Below are positions 10,711 through 22,437 of a stretch of 64,000 nucleotides of DNA, one piece after another (positions within the stretch are counted from its first letter, which is position 1; each line of letters opens with the position of its first letter). The position numbers and the translations under genes are program-made. This DNA comes from Myxococcales bacterium (GTDB taxonomy: Bacteria; Myxococcota_A; Polyangia; Polyangiales; JADJMO01): contig JADJMO010000022.1 of NCBI GenBank assembly GCA_016709545.1, forward strand, positions 1 through 64,000, in the 5' to 3' direction. The notes beneath the pieces are model-generated. The model saw only the letters and a list, made by a program, of their open reading frames with translations, was not told where the DNA came from and did not search any database.

Positions 10711-11829
10711 TCAGACGTTGAAGCGGAAGTGCATGACGTCGCCGTCGCGGACGACGTACTCCTTGCCTTCGATGGCGAGTTTGCCCTTCTCCCGGGCCCG
10801 CGCCTCGCCGCCGAGGCTGATGAAGTCCTCCCACCAGATGACCTCGGCCTTGATGAAGCCGCGCTCGAAATCGGTGTGGATGACGCCTGCGGCGCCCGGG
10901 GCCAGGGTGCCGCGGTGGATGGTCCAGGCCCGGACCTCCTGTACACCCGCCGTGAAATAGGTGATGAGGCCGAGGAGATCGAAGGCGGTCCGTGCCAGCT
11001 TGTGCAGGCCTGGCTCGGTCAGGCCCGCGCTGGCCAGGAAGTCGGGGCGTTCCGCGGGATCCAGCTCGGCAATCTGTGCCTCGATGGCGGCGCAGATCGC
11101 GACCACCTTGGCACCCTCCGTGTCGGCGAAGGCCTTCAAGGCCTGGAAATGCTTGTTCTTCTCGGGGGCCGCGAGGGTCGCCTCGTCGACGTTGGCCACG
11201 TAGAAGGTGGGCTTCGCCGTCAGGAGCTGCATCTCGCGGACGATCTGGATGGCCGTGTCGTCGTCGCCGAAGCTCAGGCTGCGGGCTGGCTTGCCCTCGT
11301 CCAGGTGCTTGCCGAGCACCTCGCAGACCTCGGCGGCCTTCTTCTCGAACTCGCCCACCTTGCCGGTGGCCTTGGCGCTCTTTCGGGCGCGCTCGGCCCG
11401 CTTCTGCACGGTGTCGAGGTCCTTGAGGCAGAGCTCGGTGGTGATGGTCATGACGTCGGCCACCGGATCGACCCGGTTCTCGACGTGGATGACGTTGTCG
11501 TCGTCGAAGCAGCGGGCGACCTGCATCACCGCGTCGACCTCGCGGATGTGCGAGAGGAACTGGTTGCCGAGCCCCTCGCCCTTGCTCGCGCCGCGCACGA
11601 GGCCCGCGATGTCGACGAAGTTGATGGTGGCCGGGAGGATGCGCTCGGGCTTCACCACGACGGCGAGCTTCTCGAGGCGCTCGTCGGGCACGGCCACGAC
11701 GCCCACGTTCGGCTCGATCGTGCAGAACGGGTAGTTGGCCGCCTCCGCCTTGGCGGCGGTGAGGGCGTTGAAGAGAGTGCTCTTGCCGACGTTGGGGAGG
11801 CCGACGATGCCGCAGGAAAGGGAGCCCAT
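10711..11829 (-). CDS. ychF: Redox-regulated ATPase YchF (Obg-like)
   Basis: 372 residues, standard length. P-loop GLPNVGKSTLFNAL at the N-terminus, switch DIAGLVRGASKGEGLGNQFL, NVDE in the atypical ATP-binding motif region, and the C-terminal TGS domain (HTDFERGFIKAEVIWWEDF). YchF/OLA1 proteins hydrolyse ATP rather than GTP and associate with ribosomes and stress responses. Single gene with repeats downstream of its start side (11.9-12.1 kb). Confidence 0.96.
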   Translation of the reverse strand: MGSLSCGIVGLPNVGKSTLFNALTAAKAEAANYPFCTIEPNVGVVAVPDERLEKLAVVVKPERILPATINFVDIAGLVRGASKGEGLGNQFLSHIREVDAVMQVARCFDDDNVIHVENRVDPVADVMTITTELCLKDLDTVQKRAERARKSAKATGKVGEFEKKAAEVCEVLGKHLDEGKPARSLSFGDDDTAIQIVREMQLLTAKPTFYVANVDEATLAAPEKNKHFQALKAFADTEGAKVVAICAAIEAQIAELDPAERPDFLASAGLTEPGLHKLARTAFDLLGLITYFTAGVQEVRAWTIHRGTLAPGAAGVIHTDFERGFIKAEVIWWEDFISLGGEARAREKGKLAIEGKEYVVRDGDVMHFRFNV

Positions 11830-11921
11830 GGAGGTCGGCCTCGGTAGACGTTCGGGGCGCGAGCGTCCAACGACGCCTCGCCGACGCTCTTCTCACGCCC
11901 CCCGAGGACTCCACTCAGAGC

Positions 11922-12105
11922 GTGTGAGTCTTTGTCGGCCGCCCATGGGGCGGCCGATGCTCCTCGCTTACGCCCGGCGCAGGGGGGCTTTGTCGGCCGC
12001 CCGAGGCGGCCGCTTCCCTCGCTTACGCTCGGCGCAGAGAGTGTGAATCTTTGTCGGCCGCCCATGGAGGCGGCCGATGCTTCGCCTCGCTTACGCTCGG
12101 CTCAG
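11922..12105. repeat. Three tandem palindromic repeats (family A)
   Basis: Three imperfect units at about 11922-11981, 11988-12035 and 12038-12105. Each has the inverted repeat GGCCGCC...GGCGGCC around CCATGG or CCGA, followed by a conserved tail CTCGCTTACGCTCGGC. A fourth unit in the opposite orientation is at 19420-19460. Units can form strong hairpins; the spacing is too irregular and the units too self-complementary for CRISPR. It separates ychF from the small lipoprotein gene and may act as a terminator or a REP-like element. Confidence 0.75.
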
Positions 12106-12401
12106 CGCGGGATCGTCGCGGCGGGGTTCTCGACCGGCTCCTCGGCGGCGGGGTCGGGTAGTGCGGGGTGCGGAGGGGGCCGATCCAGCTTGCGCTCGGG
12201 GAAGCTCGGCGGGGTCGTCACCTGCGGTGGCGCGACCGAGCCGCCCGCGGCCGGAGGAGCCTCTCCGCTGGTCGACGCGGAGGTCGAGGCGAGCGGGGCG
12301 ACGGTGTGGTCGGTGGCGGTCTCTTCGCTCGGCTCGAACGCGCCGACGCAGCCCGCCAGGAGGGTCGCGAACAACAGGAAGCAGGAATGGGAACGCATCA
12401 C
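12102..12401 (-). CDS. Small proline-rich lipoprotein
   Basis: 99 residues. Signal peptide with lipobox LLAGC (Cys near residue 18), then a low-complexity Ser/Thr/Pro/Ala region without recognisable domain, ending in ENPAATIPR. Likely attached to a membrane and periplasm-facing. Its start lies 9 bases after the stop of the sigma-54 activator, so it could be the last gene of that operon. Confidence 0.7.
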   Translation of the reverse strand: MMRSHSCFLLFATLLAGCVGAFEPSEETATDHTVAPLASTSASTSGEAPPAAGGSVAPPQVTTPPSFPERKLDRPPPHPALPDPAAEEPVENPAATIPR

Positions 12402-12410
12402 GACCTCCGA

Positions 12411-14882
<2,472 letters not shown>

Positions 14883-14966
14883 GCCTGCGAGCGCCTCGGC
14901 GTGCAGGGCGTCGGCGCGATCGAGCTCGCCGCGATGGAGCAGGCTCTGGGCCTCGCGGTCTTGGGT

Positions 14967-15572
14967 CTAGGGATCGTCCCCGTCGAGCTCGACCGGTGGG
15001 CGACCGAGGGGCGCCGTCGTCAGCTCGTGCCAGCCGATCGGGGGGCACGCCTCGGCGAGGGCGAGGAACCAGGCCTGGCGATCGGCGGCGGTCGGCGGAT
15101 CGGCGAGCTCCAGCGACTCCACGCCTTCGACGGGTAGAGCGCCCCGGTCGTGCAGCACGAGCACCGGGCCCCGGAGGGTGCGACCCGCGAGCTCCTGCAC
15201 CACCGCCCAGTCCCAGGCGTGCTCGCCCACGCTCACGACCACGACCACCGACGTCCGCGCGACGAACTCGGCGAGCTCACCCGCGGCCGCGCGCCGCGGG
15301 GCGCCCTCGAGCTGCGCAGCGATCTCCGCGAAGGCCGGCGTCGACGCGTTCGCGACGCCGATCGCCACCGCGTGCCCGCGGCCCTTGGCCCTCCGATGGA
15401 AGTGGTCGAGGAGGGCCTCGCGCGCCGAGACCGGCACCTCGAGGGCGAGCACGGCGGGGGTCAGCGTGGCGACCCGCGCATCGGCCACGAGGAAGGAGCG
15501 GGGGTCGGACGCGGGGGCCACCTCGCCGCCCCTGGGCTCGGACGGCGGGTTCCGATCGTGGGCTAGGAACAT
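14967..15572 (-). CDS. Protein of unknown function, possible N-terminal part of the sigma-54 activator
   Basis: 201 residues from ATG 15572 (MFLAHDRNPPSE); an ATG at 15590 is possible. Alternating hydrophobic strands (TSVVVVVSVGEHAWDW, GPVLVLHDRGALPVEG) suggest an alpha/beta domain, but there is no P-loop or clear family motif. It lies in the same frame as the downstream activator, separated only by one TAG and 28 sense codons without ATG or GTG. It may be a separate operon gene or the sensor end of a split activator. Confidence 0.55.
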   Translation of the reverse strand: MFLAHDRNPPSEPRGGEVAPASDPRSFLVADARVATLTPAVLALEVPVSAREALLDHFHRRAKGRGHAVAIGVANASTPAFAEIAAQLEGAPRRAAAGELAEFVARTSVVVVVSVGEHAWDWAVVQELAGRTLRGPVLVLHDRGALPVEGVESLELADPPTAADRQAWFLALAEACPPIGWHELTTAPLGRPPVELDGDDP

Positions 15573-15726
15573 GGCCGGGCGGCAGTGCACGGGCCGGACC
15601 AGCGTGGTCCTCCGCGCGCTCCGACGTCTCGGGACAGGCGCTCCACGCGGTTCGGGAGCCGCGTCAAGAATCGCACGGGGCCGAGCGTGCAGAACCCGAC
15701 GACCCGACCCACCTACAGGGTGTGCG

Positions 15727-18435
15727 TCAGTGTTTGGAGAGCCAGGCCGTGGCCGACGCAGCCTGCGCCCCCCTCACGGCGACGCAAGCGTCGATCCCCG
15801 CCACCACCTCGGCGAGGGCCCGCTGCGCGCCGTCCAGCTTCTCGGCGCGCGGCTCGAAGAACGCCACGGCGGCGGCGCGCTCCTCCTTGGTGCACGCGCC
15901 CGCCGCCGCGAACACGAGGCCACCCCCGCCGGGCAGCCGCGCGCGGATGGCCTCGAAGTGCTCCTCGACCCACGCGAGGAACACGGCGCGCGTGGCCGGC
16001 CTCCGCGTGGCGTTGGCCTGCAGGTACCGGAAGTCCTGCGCCTTCACCGTGCCGTCGAGGAACCGATCGAGGGCGCGCCGCAGGAGCTTCGGGTCCCCGA
16101 TCGACCCGAGCCCGACCAGCGCGAACAGGCGCTCCTCGGGCGTCTTGGCCTCGACGAGCGCACGGTCGAGCGCGACGAAGCGGGCCTCGTCGGCCGCGAA
16201 CGACGACAGGCGCACCGCCACGAGGGCGAGGTCCGGGTCGGCGCCGCCATTCTTGGCGAGCGCCGCGAGCGACAGCTTCTCCGCCTCCACGAGCACCGCG
16301 GGGTCGTGCCCGAGCTCTCCGAGCGTGCCCATCGTGAGGCGCCGCAGGAGGCGTCGCTCCTCGTCCTCGCCTGGCTTGGGTGGTCCGAGCTTCTTGTGCA
16401 GCGGCCCGAGCAGCTTGCGCACGAACGCCTGGAGGCGCGGCCGCGCGGCGTCGTCCACCACCTGCAGGTTCGCGGCCTCCAGCGTCGCCACGAGCGGCTC
16501 GATCACCGCGCGCGAACTCTCCGCCGAGAGGGCCGCGGCCACCTGGAAGTACGCCCCGGCGTCGATCACACCGCCGGTCACGAGCGCCCAGGCGTCGCTC
16601 ACCAGCATCAGGCGCTCCACCGGCAGGAGCTCCTTGGCGTGGGCGAGCGTCGCGTCGAGCGCGCCCTTCGCGAGGGCCGCGCGGTAGTAGCCCGCGGCCT
16701 CGGCGTTCGGGTGCACCCACGCCGGGCAAGAGTCGAGCGCGAGCTTACCGCTCTCCCCCTCGAGCAGGGCGCACTCGACGCTCGTGCCCTTGCCCTTCGG
16801 CACGCGCACGCAGACCGGGATCCGAAACGGCGGCTGGCTCTCGGACTGCTTCATGGGCAGCGCGAGGAAACGCCGCTGCGTGAGCGCGAGCTCGCCCTTG
16901 CCCGCCTTGCACGAGAGCTCCATCGACACGAGCGGCACGCCGGGCCGATCGAGGAAGCTCACGCCGACCGCGCGCACGTCCTTGCCGGCGGCCTTGCCGA
17001 GCGCGGTGAGCAGGTCGTCGCTCGTGACGAGGCCGTGCGCGTGCGCGCCGAGGTACTCGCGGATCCCCTTCTGGAACGCCTCGCGCCCGAGCCAGCGCTC
17101 GAGCATCGCGAGCACGTTGGCGCCCTTGGTGTACGCGGTCCAGCCGCCCGCCTCGAGGATCTGGTCGGCGTCCTTCACCGGCATCCGCACGGGGCTCGCG
17201 CTCGGCAGGGCGTCGGCGTTCATCACCCAGTTCTTGCCGGCGAGCAGCTCGGTCTCGGCGCCGAAGCCCGGGTCGACGAGATCGCAGGCCTTCGCCTGCA
17301 TCCAGGTGGCGAAGCCCTCGTTGAGCCAGATGTCGTCCCACCACGGCATCGTCACCAGGTTGCCGAACCACTGGTGCGCGAGCTCGTGCGCGACCACCGC
17401 GAGCATGCGCCGTCGCGAGACGGTCGAGGCCTTCGTCTCGTCGAGCAGCAGGAGCTCCTCGCGGAACGTGACGAGCCCGGCGTTCTCCATCGCGCCCGCG
17501 CCGAAGTCCGGCACCGCGACCACGTCGAGCTTGTCGTAGGGATAGGGTCGCCCGAACCAGCCCTCGAGCGCCGCGAGCACCTTCGCGGTGGTGGCGAGCG
17601 AGAGCGCGCCGAGCTTGGCCTTGCCCGCCGTGGCGATGAGCCGGGTCGGCGTCTTGCCGACCAGCGGGCCCTCGCGCACGTCGAGCTCGCCGACAGCGAA
17701 GGCGAGCAGGTAGGTGGGCAGCGGCTCGGTGCGCGCGAACGCGTGGCGCACGAGGTCGCCCTCGGCGGTCGTGCCGGTCTCGCGCGTGTTGGCGAAGGCG
17801 CGCATCTCCTTGGGCACGGAGACCGCGACGTCGAAGGGTACCTTGAACGCCGGCTCGTCGAAGCAGGGGAACGCCCGCCGCGCGTCGATGGCCTCGAACT
17901 GGGTGAACGCGTACCACTTGCCGCCGTCTTGCACGCGGTAGAGGCCGCGCAGCTGCGTGCCGAAGGGCGCGTCGAACACGAGCGAGAGCTCGCCTTCCCC
18001 CACCGCGAGCGGCGCGGCGAACGCGAGCACGAGCTCCTCCTGCGCTTCCTTGGCGCCCTTCGCGAAACGGGTCTCCACCACCGCGATGCGCGCGACGCCG
18101 TCCTTGCCGACGAAGCGCGCGCTCGTCACGTGCATGTCGTGTCCGTGCAGCACCACGTGCGACGTCGTGGCCTTCACGTCGACGACGATGCGCACGTCTC
18201 CCGAGAAGCGCGCCTTGCGCGGATCGATGGCGAGGTGCACACCGTACGAACGCGGCACGACGAGTCGCGGCAGCCTGGCGTCGGGCGAAGGTGCCAGCAC
18301 GATCGGTGCCGGAATGGATCCGCTGGCACTGCCGTTCACCGTGGGCGGAGTGACCGCTCGCGTGGGCGCCGACGCGGGGCCGCACGCGACGAACGCCATG
18401 GCCGTGGCGGCCAGAGCGAGGGAGGACGGACGCAT
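15727..18435 (-). CDS. M1 family aminopeptidase (lipoprotein)
   Basis: 902 residues. Signal with lipobox-like FVACG at residues 15-19, then the M1 fold: GAMEN exopeptidase motif (GAGAMENAGLVTF, near 315), zinc site HELAH with downstream E in NEGFATW (near 350-375), and a long C-terminal helical domain ending WLSKH. Zinc aminopeptidases of this family remove N-terminal residues from peptides; the anchor suggests an envelope location. All catalytic residues are visible. First gene of a possible minus-strand operon and divergent from ihfA with 51 bases between. Confidence 0.92.
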   Translation of the reverse strand: MRPSSLALAATAMAFVACGPASAPTRAVTPPTVNGSASGSIPAPIVLAPSPDARLPRLVVPRSYGVHLAIDPRKARFSGDVRIVVDVKATTSHVVLHGHDMHVTSARFVGKDGVARIAVVETRFAKGAKEAQEELVLAFAAPLAVGEGELSLVFDAPFGTQLRGLYRVQDGGKWYAFTQFEAIDARRAFPCFDEPAFKVPFDVAVSVPKEMRAFANTRETGTTAEGDLVRHAFARTEPLPTYLLAFAVGELDVREGPLVGKTPTRLIATAGKAKLGALSLATTAKVLAALEGWFGRPYPYDKLDVVAVPDFGAGAMENAGLVTFREELLLLDETKASTVSRRRMLAVVAHELAHQWFGNLVTMPWWDDIWLNEGFATWMQAKACDLVDPGFGAETELLAGKNWVMNADALPSASPVRMPVKDADQILEAGGWTAYTKGANVLAMLERWLGREAFQKGIREYLGAHAHGLVTSDDLLTALGKAAGKDVRAVGVSFLDRPGVPLVSMELSCKAGKGELALTQRRFLALPMKQSESQPPFRIPVCVRVPKGKGTSVECALLEGESGKLALDSCPAWVHPNAEAAGYYRAALAKGALDATLAHAKELLPVERLMLVSDAWALVTGGVIDAGAYFQVAAALSAESSRAVIEPLVATLEAANLQVVDDAARPRLQAFVRKLLGPLHKKLGPPKPGEDEERRLLRRLTMGTLGELGHDPAVLVEAEKLSLAALAKNGGADPDLALVAVRLSSFAADEARFVALDRALVEAKTPEERLFALVGLGSIGDPKLLRRALDRFLDGTVKAQDFRYLQANATRRPATRAVFLAWVEEHFEAIRARLPGGGGLVFAAAGACTKEERAAAVAFFEPRAEKLDGAQRALAEVVAGIDACVAVRGAQAASATAWLSKH

Positions 18436-18486
18436 GCAGAAGTCCTATCCGAGGACTCGACCCTCGCCTATTCTCTCTCCACGCCG

Positions 18487-18867
18487 ATGACCAAGAACGA
18501 CATCGTCGCCGCCATTCACGGTCGCGTGGGCGGCTTCTCCAAGAAAGAAGCCGCCGACATCGTCGATCTCGTGTTCGAGACGGTGAAGGAGACCCTCGGT
18601 CGCGGCGAGAAGATCAAGATCTCCGGCTTCGGCAACTTCGTGCTGCGCGACAAGCGCCAGCGTCGCGGGCGCAACCCGCAGACCGGCGAGCCGCTCACCA
18701 TCACCGAGCGTCGCGTGCTCACGTTCAAGGCGAGCCAGATCCTCAAGGCGATGCTCAACCCCGACCACCCGGCGAGCAAGTCGATCCTCGCTGCGGGTGC
18801 CGCCGCCGAAGATTCGGACGACGACGAGTTCGGCGACGGCGAGCACGACGACGAGGGCGACAACTGA
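18487..18867 (+). CDS. ihfA: Integration host factor subunit alpha, acidic tail
   Basis: 126 residues. The first 95 match IHF-alpha/HU: MTKNDIVAAIH, KIKISGFGNFVLRDK and RRGRNPQTGEP, which contains the DNA-bending arm with its Pro. Unlike typical IHF (about 100 residues), it ends in an Asp/Glu-rich tail of some 20 residues (EDSDDDEFGDGEHDDEGD), which may modulate DNA binding. The stop overlaps the merR start (TGATG), so the pair is translationally coupled. Confidence 0.94.
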   Translation: MTKNDIVAAIHGRVGGFSKKEAADIVDLVFETVKETLGRGEKIKISGFGNFVLRDKRQRRGRNPQTGEPLTITERRVLTFKASQILKAMLNPDHPASKSILAAGAAAEDSDDDEFGDGEHDDEGDN

Positions 18868-19406
18868 TGGCGTCCGTGCGGTTCCTCGGCGGAGCGGGTG
18901 GGCCGGGCGGACTGGTACCGGGGGGCGGACTGCAGCGCTCCCCTTCTCCCAGCAGTCCTTCGCCGCGGCGCGAGCCCACGCCCGAGCGCGCCCTCCGTGA
19001 AGAACGTCCGTCGCACGAGCGCCGGCAGCGCGAGCGCGAAGACCGCGAGCTGCCGCCCATCCCCGACAAGCTCTACTTCCGCATCGGTGAGGTCGCGCAC
19101 CTCGTCGGCGTGGAGCCGCACGTGCTCCGCTACTGGGAGGCCGAGTTCCGCTCCGTGCGCCCGCAGAAGTCGCAGCGCGGTCAGCGCGTGTACTCCCGCC
19201 GCGACGTCGACCACCTGCGCAAGATCCGCGAGCTCCTCTACGAGCAGGGCTTCACCATCGCCGGCGCCAAGAAGGCGATGCGCGGCCGCGGCCTCGAGCC
19301 GCGCGAGGCCGACGACCCGGCCGTCGTCATGAGCCACCGCGCGCGCGAGGCGCTCGTCGAGATCCGCCACGACGTCGAGTCGTTCCTCCGCGAACTCGGC
19401 GGCTGA
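18867..19406 (+). CDS. MerR-family transcriptional regulator
   Basis: 179 residues. A disordered Gly/Pro/Arg-rich N-terminus of about 65 residues precedes a MerR-type winged HTH (YFRIGEVAHLVGVEPHVLRY, then RRDVDHLRKIRELLYEQGFT) and a short helical tail without metal-binding cysteines. The ihfA-merR pairing with overlapping stop and start is common in Myxococcota and relatives. Effector unknown. A palindromic repeat lies just after the stop. Confidence 0.9.
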   Translation: MASVRFLGGAGGPGGLVPGGGLQRSPSPSSPSPRREPTPERALREERPSHERRQREREDRELPPIPDKLYFRIGEVAHLVGVEPHVLRYWEAEFRSVRPQKSQRGQRVYSRRDVDHLRKIRELLYEQGFTIAGAKKAMRGRGLEPREADDPAVVMSHRAREALVEIRHDVESFLRELGG

Positions 19407-19419
19407 GCGCAACGAAGTG

Positions 19420-19460
19420 GAGCGAAGCATCGGCCGCCTCCATGGGCGGCCGAAACAGGA
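19420..19460. repeat. Palindromic repeat, family A (inverted copy)
   Basis: Reverse-complement copy of the 11.9-12.1 kb units: GGCCGCC, CATGG and GGCGGCC plus the adjoining GCATC are conserved. It lies between the convergent ends of merR and the adenosyltransferase gene, a position fitting a bidirectional terminator. Confidence 0.7.
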
Positions 19461-19475
19461 AAAGGGCCGCGCCCC

Positions 19476-20036
19476 TCACCCGCGCGGGCGCCAGGGAACG
19501 TCGGCGACCCCGCACAGGTGGTTCGCGCGGCGCGCGAGCGTGAAGAGCAGATCAGACAGGCGATTCAAATAGACGATCGTCTCGGAGCGCACGGGCTCGT
19601 GCTCCGCGAGCGCCACGAGCAGGCGCTCCGCGCGACGCACCACGCAGCGCGCGACGTGCAGCTCGGCGGCCGCGGCCGACCCGCCGGGCAGCACGAAGTT
19701 CGTGAGCGGCGCGAGCCCCTCCTCGGCGGCGTCGATCGCGCGCTCGAGGCGCTCGGCGGCCGCCTGATCGATCAGGGTGAGCTTCAGCGACGCCTCCTTG
19801 CCGGGCGCGCACGCGAGCTCCGACCCGAGCGTGAACAGCTCGCTCTGGATCGGCGCCAGCACCTCGTCGATCGCCGCGGCCGGTGAGTTGGCGAGGGCCC
19901 ACCGCACCTTGCCGAGCGCCGCGTTGGCCTCGTCGAGCGTCCCGTAGGTCTCGACGCGGAGCGAGGCCTTCTTGACGCGTGCCCCACCGAACAGCCCCGT
20001 CGTCCCGTCGTCGCCCGTCTTCGTGTAGATCTTCAC
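19476..20036 (-). CDS. PduO-type corrinoid adenosyltransferase
   Basis: 186 residues, typical length. It transfers the adenosyl group of ATP to cob(I)alamin or cob(I)yrinic acid diamide, the final activation step to coenzyme B12. Signatures: N-terminal MKIYTKTGDDGTTGLFGGARV, then LDEANAALG, and the C-terminal ATP-site helix RCVVRRAERLLVAL ending YLNRLSDLLFTLAR. Cytosolic. Monocistronic or coupled to the membrane-protein gene 15 bases upstream. Confidence 0.93.
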   Translation of the reverse strand: MKIYTKTGDDGTTGLFGGARVKKASLRVETYGTLDEANAALGKVRWALANSPAAAIDEVLAPIQSELFTLGSELACAPGKEASLKLTLIDQAAAERLERAIDAAEEGLAPLTNFVLPGGSAAAAELHVARCVVRRAERLLVALAEHEPVRSETIVYLNRLSDLLFTLARRANHLCGVADVPWRPRG

Positions 20037-20051
20037 GAGAGAGGACGTAGA

Positions 20052-20897
20052 TCAGAACGAGCGGAGGAGCACGAACCCGACGGCGAGGCAGGCGACGACG
20101 AGCAGGAGGGCCATGAAAGGCCAGGTGGCGCGGTGGGCCGCGCGCTCCACGGCCGCGCTCTCGATGCCGTGGATCTCGAGCAGCCACACGCGCGTGGACG
20201 TGCGGTAGAGGTCGCGGTTGCCCCGGAGGCGGGCGCGGGCTTCGCCGAAGCGTCCCCGCACGAGCGGCCCGAGCACGCCGAGCGGGCCGGTCGCGAGGTC
20301 CCACCCGCACGCGAACAGCCCGGCGCGGATCGCCGGCACGCGCTCGAACGGCCGGCCACCCTGTGCTTCGCCGGCGCGACCGCCCACCTTGGCCACCACG
20401 AGGTGGTGCACGAGGTGGATCACCAGCATCATCGGCACGAAGACGAGGCCCGCGCGCACCAGCGCCCCCGCAACCGAGCTCGTCAGAACGAGGTCGCGGG
20501 TGAGCCAGAAGCACAGGCCCGCGCCGATCGCGGTGAGGGGCAGGGTGGTGGCGGCGACCGCGAGGAGCTCGCACGCGAGGGCGAAGGCGAACGCCGGCGC
20601 GACGCCAGCTCCGGAGGGCGCGGGGCCGCGGGCGGCGCGCGCCCAGAGGCCGAGGTCGGACGCGGTGAGCATCGCCGTCTGCCAGAGCGCGCGGAGCGGC
20701 GCGGTCTCGCCGTCTTCCCAGGGCAGCACCCGGTGGATGGGGCGCTCACCCGACTGCTCGAAATCGTGGCCGGGGCAGCTCGGATCTCCGCACACCGCGC
20801 ACACCGCGACCGCGGGCAGCTCGGGCATGTCCGGGCCCCCGTCGAGGGCACGGAGCTCCCGATCGCTCGTCGGCTCGACGATGCGCAAGGGGGACAT
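20052..20897 (-). CDS. Yip1-like integral membrane protein with Cys motif
   Basis: 281 residues from ATG 20897. The N-terminus carries CAVCGDPSCPGHDF, a possible small metal site, then about five hydrophobic segments (for example FAFALACELLAVAATTLPLT and TWPFMALLLVVACLAVGFVL at the C-terminus), in the layout of Yip1-domain proteins. Function unknown. Start chosen because upstream sequence in the same frame is out-of-frame-like Ser/Arg repeats and overlaps the divergent kinase gene region. Confidence 0.7.
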   Translation of the reverse strand: MSPLRIVEPTSDRELRALDGGPDMPELPAVAVCAVCGDPSCPGHDFEQSGERPIHRVLPWEDGETAPLRALWQTAMLTASDLGLWARAARGPAPSGAGVAPAFAFALACELLAVAATTLPLTAIGAGLCFWLTRDLVLTSSVAGALVRAGLVFVPMMLVIHLVHHLVVAKVGGRAGEAQGGRPFERVPAIRAGLFACGWDLATGPLGVLGPLVRGRFGEARARLRGNRDLYRTSTRVWLLEIHGIESAAVERAAHRATWPFMALLLVVACLAVGFVLLRSF

Positions 20898-20988
20898 GGG
20901 ACAGGAAGTGTGCCGCAACGGAGGGGAGGACGCCAGCCGCGGCGCGTCGGGGTGCGGGAATCGTCGGGACGGCCCTAGAGTGACGGAC

Positions 20989-22425
20989 ATGTCGCTGTCG
21001 GGACACGTGCTGGTCGTCGACGACCACGAGGACCTCCGTGAGAACCTGCGCGCCCTCATCGAGGGCGACTTCCCCGCGGTGCGCGTGTCCGTCGTCGCGT
21101 CGGGCAAGGCCGCGCTCGAGGTCGCCCGGCGGGAGGGGTTCTCGGTCGCGCTGGTGGACCTCAAGCTCCCCGACACGAGCGGCGTCGACCTCATCCCGCG
21201 CCTCCGCGAGGTCGTGCCGAGCGGCGAGGTGCTGCTGGTCACCGGCTTCGCGACGCTCGACGCCGCGATCGGCGCGCTGCGCGTGGGCGCGTTCGCGTTG
21301 CTGCTCAAGGGCTTCCGGCCCGAGGAGCTGCGCGCGACCCTCGAGCAGGCGCTCCTCAAGGTGGCGCTCCGCAAGGACCGCGACGCCCTCGAGCGGCGCT
21401 ACCGCGCGCTCTTCGAGGCGGCCGACGTGGTGGTGTTCGCCCTCGACGGCGAGGGCCGGGTGGCGCTCGCCAACCCCAAGCTGCGCGCGATGCTCGGGGT
21501 CGAGGGCGATCTCATGGGGCAGCGGTTCGTCGATCACGTGGCGGAGGCCGATCGGGGGCGGTTCGGCGCGGCGCTCGCGGCCGTGCGCGAGGAGCCGCAG
21601 GAGCTCGAGATCACGCTCGGCGAGCGGCTCGTACGCATGAACCTGAGCACCGAGCGCGAGGGGCCCGAGGCCGGGCTCGTGTTCGGGGTGGGTGGAGACG
21701 TGACCGAGCGCCGCGCCCTCGCGCGCCGCATCGCGCAGGCCGAGGCGCTCGCCACCATGGGCACCCTCGCGCTCGGCCTGGCGCACGAGATCCGCAACCC
21801 ACTCAACGCCGCCGTGCTGCAGCTGCACGTCCTCGGCCGCGAGGTGGAGCGCGAGGTGCGCGAGGAGCGCCGCGGCTCCATGCGCGACCGCGTGCAGATC
21901 GTCGTCGGGGAGATCAAGCGCCTGAGCCGCCTGCTCAGCGAGTTCCTCGAGCTGTCGCGCCCCCGCGGCCTCACCTACGAGCCCGTGGTGCTCGGCGAGC
22001 TCGTGGACGCGGTCGTGGAGCTGCACGCCGAGGAGGCCGCGCAGCGCGGCGTGCGCTGCCTGCACGCGGGCGACGAGCGGGTGGTCGTGGCGGGCGATCG
22101 CGAGAAGCTCAAGCAGGCCCTCATCAACCTCGTGGTCAACGCGATCGACGCCACCCCCGGCGGTGGCGCGGTGCGGATCTCCGCGCGCGCGACCGACCAC
22201 GGCGCGCTGCTCTCGGTGGAGGACGACGGCGCGGGGATCGCCGACGAAGACCTCGCGCGGCTCTTCGATCCGTTCTTCACGACCAAGCCGGGGGGCACCG
22301 GGCTCGGGCTCTCGATCGTGCGGCGCGTGATCGAGCAGCACGGTGGTGAGGTGCACGTGGAGTCGGCTCCCGGGCGCGGCACCACGGTGCAGATCGTGCT
22401 GCCCGCGGGCACGGGAGGCGGGTAG
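20989..22425 (+). CDS. Hybrid sensor: receiver-PAS-histidine kinase
   Basis: 478 residues. The N-terminal receiver (VLVVDDHEDLRENLRALI; D in VALVDLKLP; K in LLLKGF) is followed by a PAS domain (about 130-240), a HisKA helix with H in GLAHEIRNPLN near 264, and a HATPase domain with N box ALINLVVNAIDATP, G1 DDGAGI and G2 GGTGLGLSIV. No membrane segments, so it is a soluble kinase. The receiver at the N-terminus suggests it is fed by another kinase. Followed 12 bases later by the signal-peptidase-like gene. Confidence 0.92.
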   Translation: MSLSGHVLVVDDHEDLRENLRALIEGDFPAVRVSVVASGKAALEVARREGFSVALVDLKLPDTSGVDLIPRLREVVPSGEVLLVTGFATLDAAIGALRVGAFALLLKGFRPEELRATLEQALLKVALRKDRDALERRYRALFEAADVVVFALDGEGRVALANPKLRAMLGVEGDLMGQRFVDHVAEADRGRFGAALAAVREEPQELEITLGERLVRMNLSTEREGPEAGLVFGVGGDVTERRALARRIAQAEALATMGTLALGLAHEIRNPLNAAVLQLHVLGREVEREVREERRGSMRDRVQIVVGEIKRLSRLLSEFLELSRPRGLTYEPVVLGELVDAVVELHAEEAAQRGVRCLHAGDERVVVAGDREKLKQALINLVVNAIDATPGGGAVRISARATDHGALLSVEDDGAGIADEDLARLFDPFFTTKPGGTGLGLSIVRRVIEQHGGEVHVESAPGRGTTVQIVLPAGTGGG

Positions 22426-22437
22426 ACTGCGACTCCG

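Noticed and set aside
11922..12105. Possible CRISPR array
   Set aside because: Units are self-complementary, only three, with unequal spacing and no cas genes.
15178..18867. Long open + frame antisense to the M1 gene and ending as ihfA
   Set aside because: Shadow of the M1 aminopeptidase; only the last 126 codons from ATG 18487 look coding.
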